The notes under the pieces: generated by a model
The model's database searches: none
Seen by the model: only the letters and a program-made list of their open reading frames with translations
Told to the model about the DNA's origin: nothing
From: Cardiocondyla obscurior
Taxonomy: Eukaryota > Arthropoda > Insecta > Hymenoptera > Formicidae
NCBI RefSeq assembly: GCF_019399895.1
Contig: NC_091889.1
Location: forward strand, 1,732,501 to 1,796,500
Direction of reading: 5' to 3'
Length of the DNA: 64,000 bases
Position numbers and translations under genes: made by a program
Part shown: positions 1-12,727 of the stretch, piece after piece
Numbering within the stretch: position 1 is the first letter of the stretch
Layout of the letters: each line of letters starts with the position of its first letter

Positions 1-662
<662 letters not shown>

Positions 663-820
663 ATATTTTAATAAAATATTGTAATATAAAGTATTTTATT
701 TTTTATGAATTAAAAGTATAATAATTATTTTTTTATTAAATACTAGAAATTAATTTATTTTAATAAAATATTTGTTGCGACGGTTTAATTACATATATTA
801 AAAAAAAAAAATCCAAAAAA

Positions 821-890
821 GCTGGTCTCGAACTGGAGACTTCCAGCGTTCTAGCCGCGCGCCTTCAACGCACGACCACGCTAACAGTTG
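821..890 (-). ncRNA. tRNA-like Pol III promoter (SINE head or tRNA pseudogene)
   Basis: On the minus strand an A-box-like TAGCGTGGTCG (873-883) and a B-box-like AGTTCGAGACC (824-834) lie about 40 nt apart, as in tRNA-derived genes. They are followed by T-runs that would act as a Pol III terminator (complement of 801-820). I could not fold a convincing acceptor stem, so a functional tRNA is unlikely. A tRNA-derived SINE head or decayed tRNA fits best. Confidence 0.35.
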
Positions 891-956
891 GAAGTTAGGT
901 TTATCGTCTCGATAGATTACACACGCGCAATATTTTAATAATTTTTTTCTCGTTAA

Positions 957-1902
957 CTAATGGGCATTGGCAAGACTTATTGTACCGCGTATATCGGGGA
1001 GGGATGACAAACAACATATTTTGTTTTTAACAAAATTCCGGGGGGCGCGGCTTGATAATCCCCTTGTAAGCTCAACGCAATCGACAACCTTGTTTGCCGC
1101 TTGAAAATCCTTAAATTCAACCAAGATTTTACCATATCCGACCTTTTTACACTCTTTAATATCAGTCTTAAATAATTTATTTATAATTCTAGTGACTAAC
1201 AAAGGATGGATATTATTCCTTGCCTTGTCGCTATTGTTAGAATCTAATTTGCTGGACGGAATGACCATGACTAGAAACGGGGCACGATCCTTACACGAAT
1301 ATTTAGTAGAAAATGATCTGGAGCTGTTAGGTAAGGGCTGGGAAGGGGAATTATTGCACGGAGCCTGAGCATGCTTTTTAGAGACGTATTTATTATCATG
1401 ATTGTTACCATGTGCACTTGGACACACATTATCGATTGATCTCTTATGTGAGAAGGAGGAAGAGAGAGAGAGTTAGAAGCAGACATATTCAAAGAGGATG
1501 GTTTAAGAAAATTAGAAAAAAGAAATGAATTAGACACAGACCTGTCCGTAGTTGCTATGTGGCGATCCTCGGGAGGAACATCATGTCGGGAAACAAAAGA
1601 CTCACGTGCATCTGAGAAATTCTCGTCATTTGAGAGGTTATGCCTCTCACAGAAGTCCGTAAAATGAGATAACGGAACACTACTAATGCGTTTAGACACT
1701 TCTTTGGAAGGCAAAGATGAAGAAATAACCGGAATAGTTGAGTGAGGCACGGCGGGATCACCACACTCTTCGTCCATATCCTCCATAAGCTCGCCCGTCT
1801 CCATGGCCCGGGCCACGACCACGTGCCCGGCCCGCGGCAGACCGAAAAAGAGACGCTGATAAGCGCACAACTAATAAAGGATGACACTTTTGAGTAAAGC
1901 AA
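957..1902 (-). pseudogene. Non-LTR retrotransposon ORF1 (gag-like) fragment, frameshifted
   Basis: Two overlapping minus-strand frames (1271-1870 and 957-1427) together look like one ORF1. The upstream frame has an acidic, Ser-rich N-terminus. The downstream frame has a basic region, then a block like the pre-knuckle domain of arthropod jockey/I-type gag proteins (VGYGKILVEFKDFQAANKVV at about residue 95). The frame changes near 1430. No C2HC knuckles or reverse transcriptase follow, so the copy is truncated. Assignment rests on remembered family character, not a search. It could instead be a gag-like fragment of another retroelement. Confidence 0.45.
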
Positions 1903-3056
1903 GTCGAAGAAAACTTGTAAAATACTCGACTACAATCGAACAAAGCACCATAAAACCGAGAAAACCGGGAAAGCCAAACTAAGGTTATGAAAGCTCAACC
2001 GTTCGTTATCGATGCTAGCGCGCGAATCCGGCACAATCTCGAGAAAGCACATCGGCGTGCTTTCTCCCGAGCAACGATCACGATTCACTCCTGCGCCGAC
2101 GCGAGAAATCGTCGGTAACGCGTTCGCCCTACTGCGCCCTAATCGGTAATTCATTACCCGTTCGTCGGTAATTCCGCATCGCGATTATCATACGTTACAG
2201 CGTTTTTCTCTGCCCGACTTGCGAGCTCCGTTTTCCATAGAGCGAGTAGTAAGCTCTTAACAACCTACTGCATCGCATCGGTTCTGATTGGTTCGCTCCG
2301 CTCTATTCATCGCATGTTTAATTAGTCGCGATAATTAGTGCGCTAAAGTATCGTTTTGTTTCGGAACGGAGTTTTCTTCAGATTTCTTCCTCGCTGTAAC
2401 AGGCAACCCGCGAAATCTGAGTTTCTGTGCAATACCAATCACTCCGCATCACGTGCTCTCGGCGTGGTGTCATTCGCGAAGCTCGTGATCATTTACGCGA
2501 TCGCGATTGCTTCGAGCGGCCGATTCGCAACTCGTTCCGCGTTCAAGATTTCCGCCCGATTGGACGTTCTAGCCCAACGTCCGTCAAGATTTCCGTCGCG
2601 CTGCGCGGCTGCCGTCGTGAAGCGCAAGATCTCCGCCTCGAGTTATTTGAAAAATCACGAGTCTTGATCACGTTCACGGGGAGTGTTACATCCCCAGGTT
2701 ATCGTATACACTTATGTAACCGCTTCTTAATTATACTTTTCTTTTGAACGTAATTTTTTTTGTGTTTGCAACCCACTTCTGTACCTCTTTACGGACAATA
2801 GACCTGGTGAACGCAGAGACGGTTAGCGCTGACCAATTCCGGCGAACATTCAAGTAGCGTGATCGTGATCTCTCGTCCACGTGCCGACAATATGTGTTTG
2901 TACGTCTGTGCGTGCAAATTCATGTTTGTTCATGATCATATAAAAAATATGGACATATATTCTTTATTTTGCCTTCTTTTTTTTTACATACGGGCTTGAG
3001 ACTGTTATCGCAGAATTTTTTTCATTAAAAAAATGTTTTTTTTTTAATATTATCTA
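1903..3056. other. No recognisable gene; GC-richer spacer
   Basis: From 1903 to about 2760 the sequence is CpG-rich, with short overlapping ORFs (for example 2356-2667 and 2427-2747) that match nothing I know and shadow each other. It may be the 5' untranslated part of the neighbouring minus-strand retroelement or an old LTR. From 2760 to 3056 it is AT-rich and featureless. Confidence 0.4.
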
Positions 3057-3058
3057 TA

Positions 3059-3421
3059 CAGGGTGTCTCAGCACATGTGTAAAATTCTATACAGTTAGGT
3101 AGGTCTTAGGAAGATAAATAAAAAAGTTCTTTAACATTTTGTAAAATTCTCAACTGCTATTGAGAAAAAAATTAATTTGTCTAGCGCAAGAGCGACAAGG
3201 AAGCCACGCGTGAGTAAGTGCAACAGACGACGGCACCATTTTTAGCTACTCGCCTGTTGCGCTCACTCACGTATAGCTTCCTTGTCGCTCTTGCGCTAGA
3301 GAAATTAATTTTTTTCTCAATAAGTATTAAGAATTTTTCAAAACGTTAAAGAACTTTTTTACTTATCTTCCCAAGACCTATCTATCTGTATAGGATTTTA
3401 CACATGGGCTGAGACACCCTG
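3059..3421. mobile_element. CAGGGTGT foldback MITE, copy 1
   Basis: A 363-bp near-perfect palindrome begins CAGGGTGTCTCAGC, ends with its complement, and is flanked by TA on both sides (mariner/Tc-type target). The inner arms carry the shared core GCGCAAGAGCGACAAGGAAG. It has no coding capacity. Relatives occur at 40224, 42294 and 43989, with half an element at 62811-63024. Confidence 0.9.
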
Positions 3422-3423
3422 TA

Positions 3424-4205
3424 TATTAGAAACAGTGGAAACAAAAACAAAAATTTAAAGAAAACGCAAAGTCAATTTTTTTTTTTTATTTTTAAGTATA
3501 CTTTTTTGGGGATTTTTTCTATCTTTTTTGAGATTTTTTGTCATTTTTTTTGTCTTTTCTAATATTGGCGTTTTTTTTTAATTTTTGGGTTTATTTTCAG
3601 ATTTTTTTTAGACTTTTTTACTTGATGCTTTTTTACTGCTATCATTTTTTTTTTTGAGATTGTCTTTTTATTCTTTGAAGTTGAGCTATTCTTTTTTTTT
3701 CTTTATAGCCTTTTTTGCGTTTTCTACTTTTTTTTGTAAAAGTTGTTGGTTTTTAAATTTTTTTCTCTTTTTTTAAAAATTACATTGGCAGCAACTTTAT
3801 CACGTTTTTTTTTACTTTATAATTAGTTGTTTATATATAACACACGTGACAGGAACAGGTCACTTTTTCTTTCCTGATGTATCTTTTGAATTGGAAGAAC
3901 TTTTTGGTCTTTGGAGTAGCCTGCCTTAGATTTGTTGACCGTCCGTTTATAGACTCAATAGCATTGAATGCTGCGTAGACTGATGAAGCCTTTTTGTTTG
4001 TGTGTCGAATAATAATATCTACCCTATCATCCCTATTGTAAATATCTTCTTGAAAGTGTCACTTATTGAAAGTGTTTCAGTACTTTTGTAAAAACCACTT
4101 TATGGACGCATTATATTGTGAGATAAAGTTTGATGTTAATGAAACTGTGTCTTATTTCATACAGTTTTATCTTTAGCTATGTAAGTATTTAATGTTTTTC
4201 CTGCA
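3424..4205. other. T-rich non-coding stretch
   Basis: Long T-runs dominate 3475-3800, followed by AT-rich sequence. No ORF, RNA gene or repeat family was recognised. Confidence 0.5.
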
Positions 4206-4209
4206 GCTT

Positions 4210-4850
4210 TTACTTGATCCTTTCTTTAACTATCACTGCTTTAAACCTCCATTTTTTTTCATTATTCTCGTTTTCTTCATTATCATTTACGGTTAATTCA
4301 GCATTGTCTTCATCAACTGGCAATTCTTGATTATTATTATCAGCAGGTTCATCTCTATCAGATGCCACAAGCTCGGGCAAATCTTTATTTGGAAATATGA
4401 AAAGAGTTCTCGGAAATGATGTCAGGATCAAATAAAGTTTCCAACAACTCTGTACATTCAAACAATTACTTTTGTTACAATCTTAACTTTACTTTGCTCA
4501 CTTTGTCTAAATCGTCTTAACCGTCATAATCGCCTCACTGCTTATTTGTGAATGCCTATGCTGTTGCTAACTCTTGCTTCTCCGCCAATCACCACGTCGA
4601 CTCGGGCGCGTGCACCAATAGCGAAGTCGTTCATACAATCATGATGCAAGCAGCACGCAGTAACGCCGCAAACTACATTAAGTAAACTTAAGACAATAGT
4701 TCGAACATGGTCTGACAGTAACCATTCGTCGTTCTCGCTGTAAGACGCCACAATTGACTCGTCATCGTTATTTCCTAATATCGCAGTCAAATAAGCTTTT
4801 TTGTCTGCGTTACTCAATATTGCAAATTTAGCACTTGAAAATTTCTCCAC
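4210..4850 (-). other. Two short unrecognised minus-strand ORFs
   Basis: The frames 4542-4850 (102 codons, ATG start) and 4210-4461 (83 codons, acidic, Asn/Glu-rich, ending in a basic tail) lie next to each other upstream of mariner debris. Neither shows a known motif. They may be parts of one decayed transposon-encoded protein, or chance ORFs. Confidence 0.2.
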
Positions 4851-4929
4851 AATTTCTTCTAATCAATTCAGCATCAATTCTTTCTAATTCAATTCAGCAT
4901 TAATAAATATGGGAGTATAAATTAGTTCA

Positions 4930-5880
4930 GTTCGTTTTTTTTGTAGTCAAAAATGCATTTTTTTCAGAACTTTCAGAACAGAACAGATTGATCAAAATAT
5001 TGTTTATCGGTAGCTACTAGTTTTTCCCAATTTTCAGGTAATTTTCGAATTCCATCATAATAAGATGCCTCGTCTTTTGAAATAATCCAAATTAAAAGCC
5101 AATTTTGGATGTGTTCGCGATTTAACGGGCCCGCTCGGTGAGACCGCGCTTTTCATTAGTGTCGCGCATAATTACGCGATGGCACCACGTCGCGGATCGG
5201 TAATTTATCGATTGTCCGCGCCACGTGCGGCATTTGCCGGTTCTAATGCTTCTTCTTGTTCCGAATGTTAGTGCGTACGGACGGCTCTCGAAGTGTCTCT
5301 GAATTCTCATAGTTTTTTGTGGTGTTAGCTCAATTGTAAGGTGACCGGTGGTCAAGCGGTGTTAGTCAGGATGTGCGAGAATCTCTCTCATTATTTGTAG
5401 AGCGGTCTGCTCGGGGAAAATCACGGATACAGCCTCACTGTCCGTGCACGTGGTAGCAACGTGCTCGAGCACATGCTCACGGCGTTCTCGCTACGCGCGC
5501 TCATTTGCGGAATACGCCTCATTTCTTTAAAACTGCTCGTTTTGTGTTAATCGCCGCGCCGGTTTACTCGTTGCTCATTTAATTAAGGCCCGCTTGCCTG
5601 TAAACAGTCACCGCTCGCGGACGCAATCATCCTGGTGGCACGTGGCCCATTCCGGCCATCAGGTTGACTCGACTTCTCACGTGATAGTTTCCCGTGCTGC
5701 CTGTAAGATCTCGGGCATTTTTACGTAATTAGATTAATTTTGTTACAGGATTTTTTTGAAAGAAGTAAACCGGTGATCAGCTAAATCTTGCTGAATCCTC
5801 TGGAACAATCAATAATTTGAAGGAGCGATGTCCGGAGAATACGGCAGGTGCGACAAAATATGTGCGCTGAACCAATCGGA
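4930..5880 (-). pseudogene. Mariner transposase remnant split by a solo LTR
   Basis: Reading the minus strand, 5748-5880 encodes a mariner-type segment with PYSPDIAPSNY, the usual PYSPDLAPSDY motif, in which the Asp that normally serves as the third catalytic residue is Asn. It then reads HRFTSF. The frame resumes at about 5110-4965 with SKDEASYYDGIRKLPENWEK, typical of the C-terminus. Between them lies a 637-bp insertion. The upstream DNA-binding half is missing and in-frame stops are present. The family call is from motif recognition. Confidence 0.8.
5111..5747 (-). mobile_element. Probable solo LTR inserted in the mariner
   Basis: A 637-bp GC-rich segment interrupts the mariner reading frame and is flanked by GGAT on both sides (5107-5110 and 5748-5751). 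On the minus strand it begins TGTAACAAAATT. Its other end, GCGAACAC, lacks a clean terminal CA unless the duplication is read as 3 bp. No coding frame is convincing, although 5122-5355 is open. Parent family unknown. Confidence 0.55.
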
Positions 5881-7140
5881 AGATGGCATGATACCTCTTC
5901 CACTCTGATTTTAGAGTATATAATCTTTGCTTCTTGAGAGCTAAGACGACTGCCTAATTAAAAATTCAAGCTTTATTATCGTTACTCTGCCCGAATTCCT
6001 CGTGAACGAACAAGTGAGAAGATCCATTGATTGACTACGCAAGGCTCCATGCAGCAGTCGAACGGCCGAGACTTGCCACCATCTTCGACGTATTTAAATC
6101 ACACCTATGAATCCACCGAGCGCTTACCATACCTCCCGGAAGAAGTTGCAACAGAAGCAGCCTGATCTCCACTGATTTCCAAGAGAAGGATTGAGTTACA
6201 TTCAAATCCATAAAATTAGTAAAAAGCATTGTCTCTGATTTTCTACTCAAAAATTTATAGTGTAAAACCCAATGAACCTCACGCGCCCACAAGCTTCCGA
6301 CAATTTGCGACCACCGCAGTCCGGATTGTCAGTTAATTGTAATACTAGTAATCTCACTTCCTCACGATCAATTACACATCTTTCAACTTATGCTACTTTT
6401 GACATTTTACCAGGAACTTTTTGTTGTGAATTCCCTCTTCCCGCAGGATAACCCGCAGACAGATCTTTGATCTATCCTCTCTTCGATATCAATTCTCAGC
6501 TTTTTCCCCCACACGCGCAATCTAGAGCTCGACCAGACGCCTACTTCCATTTTTCCGAAATTGGCCAGGCTCACATCATTTCGGTCATTTCAGCCGTAAT
6601 AAAACTCATTATCCCCTTTGCTTTCTTAGTCATAATCCTTCTTTCCTTGCTCGACCCTTTCACTTTTTTAATTAAGCTCCGCTCTGTCGACACTTACAAA
6701 CACACTATCATCCACATATGTATCAAAATCACCACTTGTATGATTACACTTACCAAAAAATTGTGACACTCACACGCACACGCGCACGCACACGCACACG
6801 CACATGCATACACATTTATTTATAAACATATGTATAATTGCATACACCACCTATAATTCTTATTTTTTATTTATTCACACACACATATATAATAATCTTC
6901 CTTATAAACAACGTAAGAATATTTGCATTTAATGAAAAATTGTATTTTTCTTATTAAATATTAATTGATTTTAAATGTTAAAATTGTCATTGTAACTAAA
7001 ACCTAGTGCAATAAATTAGTGCAATTTACATTTAAATAATTGGCTCTGAAAATGTATTCGCCTGAATTGACACAGCCCCATCCCAATAAATAGAATTAAA
7101 TTCTTTTATTAAAAAAGGGCTATTAAACGTACAGGTTTTC
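5881..7140. other. No recognisable gene; contains a (CA)n microsatellite
   Basis: Short ORFs at 6035-6292 (minus) and 6467-6766 (plus) show no motif. A (CA)n/(CG)n microsatellite lies at 6768-6812. The rest is AT-rich. Confidence 0.4.
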
Positions 7141-7149
7141 GGAAGGCGT

Positions 7150-7560
7150 CATAGTAACTCTTCGAGACACTTGTTACACCGTGGTAGGGTGCGGTTGTGG
7201 GTCCGTTCGCCGGAACGTGTGCCACACCGTCGAGAGGAGCCGGGTGTAAATCAATAAAGTCTTTCTTTTACAAATGTGTTGCACTATTTATTTTGTCGTT
7301 GTTACACTCGATACGCGTCGCGTTACTTGTGATAAGAATGCCCGCGACGGCTTCCGAACCGTCGCTCATATACTCCGCCGAGTTGCAACCTCAGTTAGTT
7401 TCGACCGCGGTGGTTGACCGGAGAGGTTTGTCACGGGCTTATTTTATCAAGAGGCACGGCAGTGCCTTGCGCCAAGTATAGGCGCAGCGAGGCACTGCCT
7501 CTTATACGCGAGACGACGTTTTGAGAATCCGTAGATTACCGGATCTCAATAACGGCTCAA
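7150..7560 (+). other. LTR/leader-like fragment with a long hairpin
   Basis: The segment carries AATAAA at about 7251 followed by U-rich sequence, then an ATG-led 47-codon ORF (7338-7481). Within it lies a strong stem-loop at 7458-7499: arms GGCAGTGCCTTGCGCC and its complement, a 7-nt loop and a 3-nt bulge. The layout recalls the end of an LTR plus the start of a retroelement leader, but no paired LTR or PBS was found. Confidence 0.3.
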
Positions 7561-7924
7561 CCAATCGCTTTCTTAATAGGCTTATTGTATAGATTAGGGT
7601 CGACTTATATAATAAAAGTGTTCTTATTATTTCGCTGCGTTGTCTACAAATAAAGATATCGCGTTAATTGTTTTGGTTACAAGAGTAAAATTATTTAAGA
7701 TTCTCCGTCGTCATTTTTACGTCTCGAAAAATGTCCATTTCGTTTTTGCATCACTAGATGGCGCGGATTGATTTATCGACAGTTTGTTTGATTTATCGAC
7801 TCTGTTGATGTTTGACGTGTAAGGTTAGTGATCCGCAGTGATCCGTTAATTAAGGTAAGTGTGACCTGTTACTTGTTAAGGTAAGTATGACCCGTTAAGG
7901 TAAGAAATAAGCATGTAATTATAT
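7561..7924 (+). other. Spacer with possible 5' exon and splice donors
   Basis: Three GTAAGT-type donors occur at 7854-7900. With the Gypsy insertion (7925-13018) removed, an acceptor-like ATATAG follows at about 13061, so this could be the first, non-coding exon and intron start of the broken gene downstream. No coding frame is evident. Confidence 0.25.
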
Positions 7925-8215
7925 TGTTACGCCGGGAACGGGTCGGCGAACGTCTCCGCGTTCGCGTCTCTCACACTCACACACTCACACTCGCGGCGCC
8001 TGAACTCCGCGAAAGAAAGGAAGACGTTTTATAAAAATGAACAAGAACAGTTTAATAAAAGAACATGCAAGCGATACAACGTCTGCACCGATTCGAGACA
8101 CGGGCAGAACTGTCATCTTAAACATTAATAATAATCCTCGTTCCCCTGGCAACGGGGAACGGAAACCTCGGAGCGAGCCGGCAGCTTCATGCTGCTCCGT
8201 ATACCGGGCGTAACA
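7925..8215 (-). repeat. Gypsy 3' LTR
   Basis: Direct repeat of 12728-13018. In plus orientation it starts TGTTACGCCGGG and ends GGGCGTAACA. It contains a (CA)-rich stretch and AATAAA. Confidence 0.95.
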
Positions 8216-8709
8216 CTGCCCCCCCCCCTCTCCTCCAGATTGTCGCCCCGACAATCAGGGGGGGCTTCCGTGGCTTCCTGTTCCATCTTGGACTCCTGTC
8301 CAAGTTCTCGAACACCACGAAACGACGCGAAGATTCTCCCTCAGCGCGAAGATGATTCCGTCCTTGCCTTTAGCTCGCTCCCGCTGCTCCGCTTCTCGAA
8401 ATCAAAATCTTCAAACAAGGGGGGCATAACTTTCTGTGGACCCTCCGACTCAAGGACTCACCAAGTTTCTGTTCTGGCATTAGCCCTTTGTCCCATGGAA
8501 AACCACAGATCAAAAACCATGGGAAGAACAGTTTTCTTAAACGGAAAGTCTTCCTTGATCTCGAAATGGGGCGGAACGCGTCTCTCCTGAAGAAAATTCT
8601 CCTTCCTCCCCGTCTAGTTAAACTCCTCCTCAAAGGAAAAAAAGAAGAAAAGCAGTATCTAAAAATCAATTTTCCCAAAAAAAAAACAAACACGGCCCCC
8701 AAAATCCAT
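8216..8709 (-). other. Gypsy 3' internal region with polypurine tract
   Basis: On the minus strand a G-rich purine run (complement of 8216-8236) lies directly upstream of the 3' LTR, where plus-strand DNA synthesis would be primed. The 470 bp between it and the integrase frame hold several overlapping ORFs without motifs. No envelope gene is seen. Confidence 0.7.
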
Positions 8710-9822
8710 TTAATTTTTCCTTTCAAAATACGGAGCCAACCTATCCGCATGAACGACTTTCTTCCTATGCTTAGGCGACTTCTGAATACAGAATACCACC
8801 TCCCCTAACTTCTTCAAAATCAAGTAAGGTCCTTCCCAATTACTTTGTAATTTAGGAGCCTTACCTCTAACTCTACAAGGATTAAAAAACCAAACCTTCT
8901 GTCCCTCTCGGAATAAAATATCCCTAACATTCTTGTTATAAAATGCCTTTACACGAGAGGACTTAACCGCCATTTTCCTCCTGACTTGAGAATGGATTTC
9001 ATCAAGCCTTTGTTTTAAACCTCTAACAAACTCTCCTCGAGAAGCTGAAAACTGAGAAGATTGAGGAGGCATTCCCCGCGTCAAATCTAACGGTAACCTT
9101 AAATCCCTGCCAAAACAAAGCTCCGCCGGAGAAACCTCAGTAACCTCATGCGTCGAAGACCTATAAGCTAACAAAAACATTGAAATCCAACGATCCCAAT
9201 CTTTTTGATTTTCTGAAACAAATTTTGAAAGATATTCCAAAACTGTACGATGCTGTCGCTCCACCTGCCCATCCGATTGTGGATGTAAAGCAGTAGTCCT
9301 AGTTTTCCTAATTCCCAAAAGATTCAACAACTCTTTCAAAAGACCGGACTCAAAATTTCGTCCCTGATTCGTATGTATTTCCTCAGGAACTCCAAATCTT
9401 GAAATAATTTCTCTAACAAAAACCTCAGCTACCGTTCTTGCCTTAATATTCCTCACCGGAAATGCTTCCACCCATTTAGAAAAACAATCAACAATGACCA
9501 AAAGAAACCTATTTCCAGAAGAAGATATAGGAAAAGGACCAAGAACGTCCATCTGTAATCTCTGAAACGGAGATCCAACATTGTAAATTTGCAAAGGAGA
9601 TTTTCCTTTGCCGGAAGGTCCCTTCTTTGAACAACAAACCGAACACGAACGACACCAATCTTCTACATCTTGTTTACAAGAAACCCAATAAAAACGCTTT
9701 CGAATTCTATCTAGAGTCTTATTAATCCCAAAGTGCCCAACCGAAGGAGAATCATAGGCATCAGCCAGAACCTCTTTAATCCGTTTACGAGGAACCACTA
9801 ACTGAAACAGCACCTTCCTCAA
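8710..9822 (-). pseudogene. pol: Gypsy integrase region
   Basis: This frame encodes the HHCC zinc domain (HFG...CRSCSVCC), then the DDE catalytic core with QMDVLGP, HTNQGRNFES and DGQVERQHRT, then a C-terminal GPF/Y-like SH3 region (SNWEGPYLILKKLGEVVF). It would insert element DNA into chromosomes. The second catalytic Asp (usually HTDQG) is Asn here. The frame continues upstream past an in-frame TAA at about 9845. A frame change lies further upstream, near 9900, separating it from the RT/RNase H frame. Confidence 0.9.
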
Positions 9823-12043
9823 ATTCGGAGCTATCCACTTCTTTTAAAGAACTCCGTTCTCTAAAACAAAAGAATCCCAATATGAATTTAAAAACTCTTC
9901 CCGTTGTATTTAAAGAAGAAAATCCCGAACGGGAAAGTCGTTCCCCACACTCCTTCGCCTGTATTAAAACATTCAGACTCGGATCTTCCCGCTGATCCTT
10001 TTTCCAAAGATCTAATTCTTCTACTTGGAAGACTATTCGAGCCACAGTCTCACCTCCCTCGAAAAGACTTTTTTGCTCAACCTTAAAACAATACCGACAG
10101 TTTTCCGCTTCACAAAGCCGTCTCGATAAACCATCGGCATTCCCGTGAGAAGTCCCCTTCCTGTAAGCAATTTCGAACTGAAATTGTTGTAACCTTTCTA
10201 CCCAGCGAGCTAACTGACCCTCGAGTTCCTTAAAAGACAAGAGCCACCTTAAAGAAATATGATTCGTACGAATTAAAAATTTCCCTCCTAAAAGAAAATG
10301 ACGAAAAGATTTGACTGCATCAACGATGGCTAAAAGCTCGCGTCGAGTAACACAATAATTCCTTTCAGACTTTGATAAAACCCGACTGAAATACGCTATA
10401 ACTTTCTCCTCATCCCCTTGCTTCTGTGAAAGAACAGCCCCAATTCCTATTCCAGAAGCGTCAGTATCTAAAATAAACTGACCTTCCTCCTTCGGGAACG
10501 CTAACACTGGAGTAGAAGTTAAGGCCCGCTTCAAGGATTCAAAAGCCTTTTGACAATCATCCGTCCAAGAAAATTTCACCAAATTTCCCGTCAAAGAATG
10601 AAGTGGCTTTGCTATTGAAGAAAAACCTTTCACGAATCTCCGATAATATGAGCAAAAACCTAAGAAGCTTCTCAATTGCTTCTTCGTATGAGGAACTGGC
10701 CAATCTATCACTGCTGCTACTTTCTCCTGATCAGTAGCTACCCCTTCTGAAGAAACCACATAACCTAAGTACTTAACTTTCCTACTGAAAAGAACACACT
10801 TCCCTGGATTAATTTTTAAATTAAATTTTCTTAAACGAAGAAACACTTCATTAAGATTCTCCATAAGTCCTTCGAAACTCCTTCCAAAAACTATTACATC
10901 ATCTAAATATACAAAACAACTCTTAGAAAGAAGCCCTTCCAAGACCCTTTCCATAAACCGTTCAAAAGTTGCCGGAGCATTTGTGAGACCAAAAGGTATG
11001 ACAGTGAATTGCCAAAGTCCTTTTCCTACGGAAAAAGCCGTTTTCTCTTTGTCTCTTGGATCCATCCTGATTTGCCAATACCCACTCTTAAGATCAAGAG
11101 TAGCAAACCAGGAATTCCCAGCCAAACGATCTAGAATATTATCTATCCTCGGAAGAGGAAAAGAATCTTTTACTGTAACCGCAATAACTTTTCTATAATC
11201 AACGCAGAATCTACTTGTCCCATCTTTTTTTTTTACTAAAACTGCTGGAGAAACCCAAGGACTTTGCGATTCCTCAATTACCCCACGGTTTTTCATATCT
11301 TCGATAATTCCGTCAACCTCATCCCTCATTCGAAAAGGAATCCGACGAGGAACCTGTCTAATCGGAAGAGCGTCCGCTACATCAATCTTATGTTTTACTA
11401 ATTCGCAATTCCCTGCAACTATTTCCTCCGAAAATGTCCCCTGGAATTCTCTAAAGAATAAAGAAGCTACTTTCTTCTGCTCATCATTTAATTCTTTTAA
11501 GCTTTCTTCAAAAAGCTTTTGAGGAAAAGAAGAATTCACCCCGGAAATCTGTTTGATTCTGGCCACCCTCAAAGAATTCCGACAAGAACTAAAAGCTTCA
11601 TCAAAGATTTTGGAAAAACCAACCTTCCTCAGAAAATCTGCCCCGAGAAGGCAATCATCCGAAATCTCCGCTACAAACATGCTCATTTCAAGAGCAAATT
11701 TCCCTACCTCCATAGAAACTTTAGCTTCTCCTCTAATAGAAACATCTTCCCCTGTAGGATATCGAAATCTTAGCCCCTCTCTAAGCGATTGTAAACCTGA
11801 ATTCCCCTTTCCGAAAAACCTAGAACTTAAAATGGTAATATCAGAGCCCGTGTCAACCCTGAAATTACATTTCCTACCATTAATCTTTCCTGCGAAACAA
11901 AAATCGCGTGAAGAATAGCCGATTCTCCTGGAAAATAACTCCTTCGGGGCCCCCTTTCCTTTAGCCGACCCCCGAAGAGGTCGACTATTCCGAGTTTTCC
12001 TTACGGGTAGGGCACTGATTCTGGAAGTGTCCTGACTTCCCAC
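9785..12043 (-). pseudogene. pol: Gypsy protease-RT-RNase H
   Basis: Domains in order: retroviral-type aspartic protease (FRVDTGSDITIL near residue 62), reverse transcriptase (LPRIDNILDRLAG, TLDLKSGYWQIRM, PFGLTNAPATFERFM, catalytic YLDD), and RNase H (LDTDASGIGIGAVLSQ, RRELLA, IRTNHISL, NADGLSRR). RNase H normally has TDH where TNH stands, so one catalytic Asp is lost. The listed start is GTG just inside the overlap with gag, so true expression would be by frameshifting from gag. The tail after about 9900 is out of frame with integrase. Confidence 0.92.
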
Positions 12044-12708
12044 AAAGCCAACACTCTCCTCGAGCCCCCTTCGTTTCCCGAGAAAACTAATTCCGTCCCA
12101 AAAGAAGCAAAATCCTCCCCTTCCTTCTGTCTCCGATTAGTAAAAAGAGAATAGTAATTTTGAGAAGACCGCGGTTCTCCGAAACACAACTCGAGCTTTG
12201 CTCTAAGCTCCGCGTAGCTCATGCCCTCGGAATCCTGTAAAGTACAGAGAACCGAACGCGCTCTGCCCCGAAGGCAAGAAACAAGGGCAACAGTTCTCGC
12301 CTCTTGTCCCCACTGCTTCGCCCGAGCGATCAAATCGAACTGAGAAAAGAACTCCTGCAACGAAACGGAACCGTTATAAGTGTCTAGTTTTAAATTTAAC
12401 CCGGCCACAGAACGCGCGTCACCCTCAACCGGAGGGACATCCGGAACGAAACTCGCGCCCCCCTCCGCCGGAAGAACACCGGAGACGCGCGAAAAATTAT
12501 TGGAGGGACTTAGCTGCAGGATTCGGCACTGCATCCTTGTGATTGCATCATCACGCAGACGAATCTCGGCCCGCAGACTCTCCTCCCTCTGCTCCTGCTC
12601 GACCCGCAGCTGACGCATCTTTTGACGGAGCGACTCAAACGCCGCCGCCTCCGACGAAGCAGGATCCTCCTGACGGGATCGCCTCCTCTTCGCCGTATGC
12701 GTAGCCAT
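12001..12708 (-). pseudogene. gag: Gypsy gag
   Basis: The ATG-led 235-codon frame has an Arg/Glu-rich coiled-coil start, then a capsid-like region (LDTYNGSVSLQEFFSQFDL, ALVSCLRGRARSVL, LELCFGEP). The nucleocapsid knuckle C-x2-C-x4-H-x4-C (CWLCGKSGHFQNQC, about 12012-12056) is in a second frame and protease in a third. At least one frame change near 12085 is therefore a lesion, while the gag-pol shift may be natural. The initiator ATG overlaps the last bases of the primer binding site. Confidence 0.85.
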
Positions 12709-12724
12709 CCCGGCTGAGCCCCCA
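12707..12724 (-). other. Gypsy primer binding site, tRNA-Pro-like
   Basis: Four bases inside the 5' LTR the minus strand reads TGGGGGCTCAGCCGGGAT. It complements the 3' end of insect tRNA-Pro except for two central positions, as far as I recall that tRNA. Its final AT is the start of the gag ATG. Confidence 0.6.
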
Positions 12725-12727
12725 AAA

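Noticed and set aside
821..890. Functional tRNA gene
   Set aside because: A and B boxes are present but no consistent acceptor stem could be paired.
2356..2747. Two overlapping plus-strand ORFs
   Set aside because: They share DNA in two frames, have no recognisable domain and sit in CpG-rich spacer.
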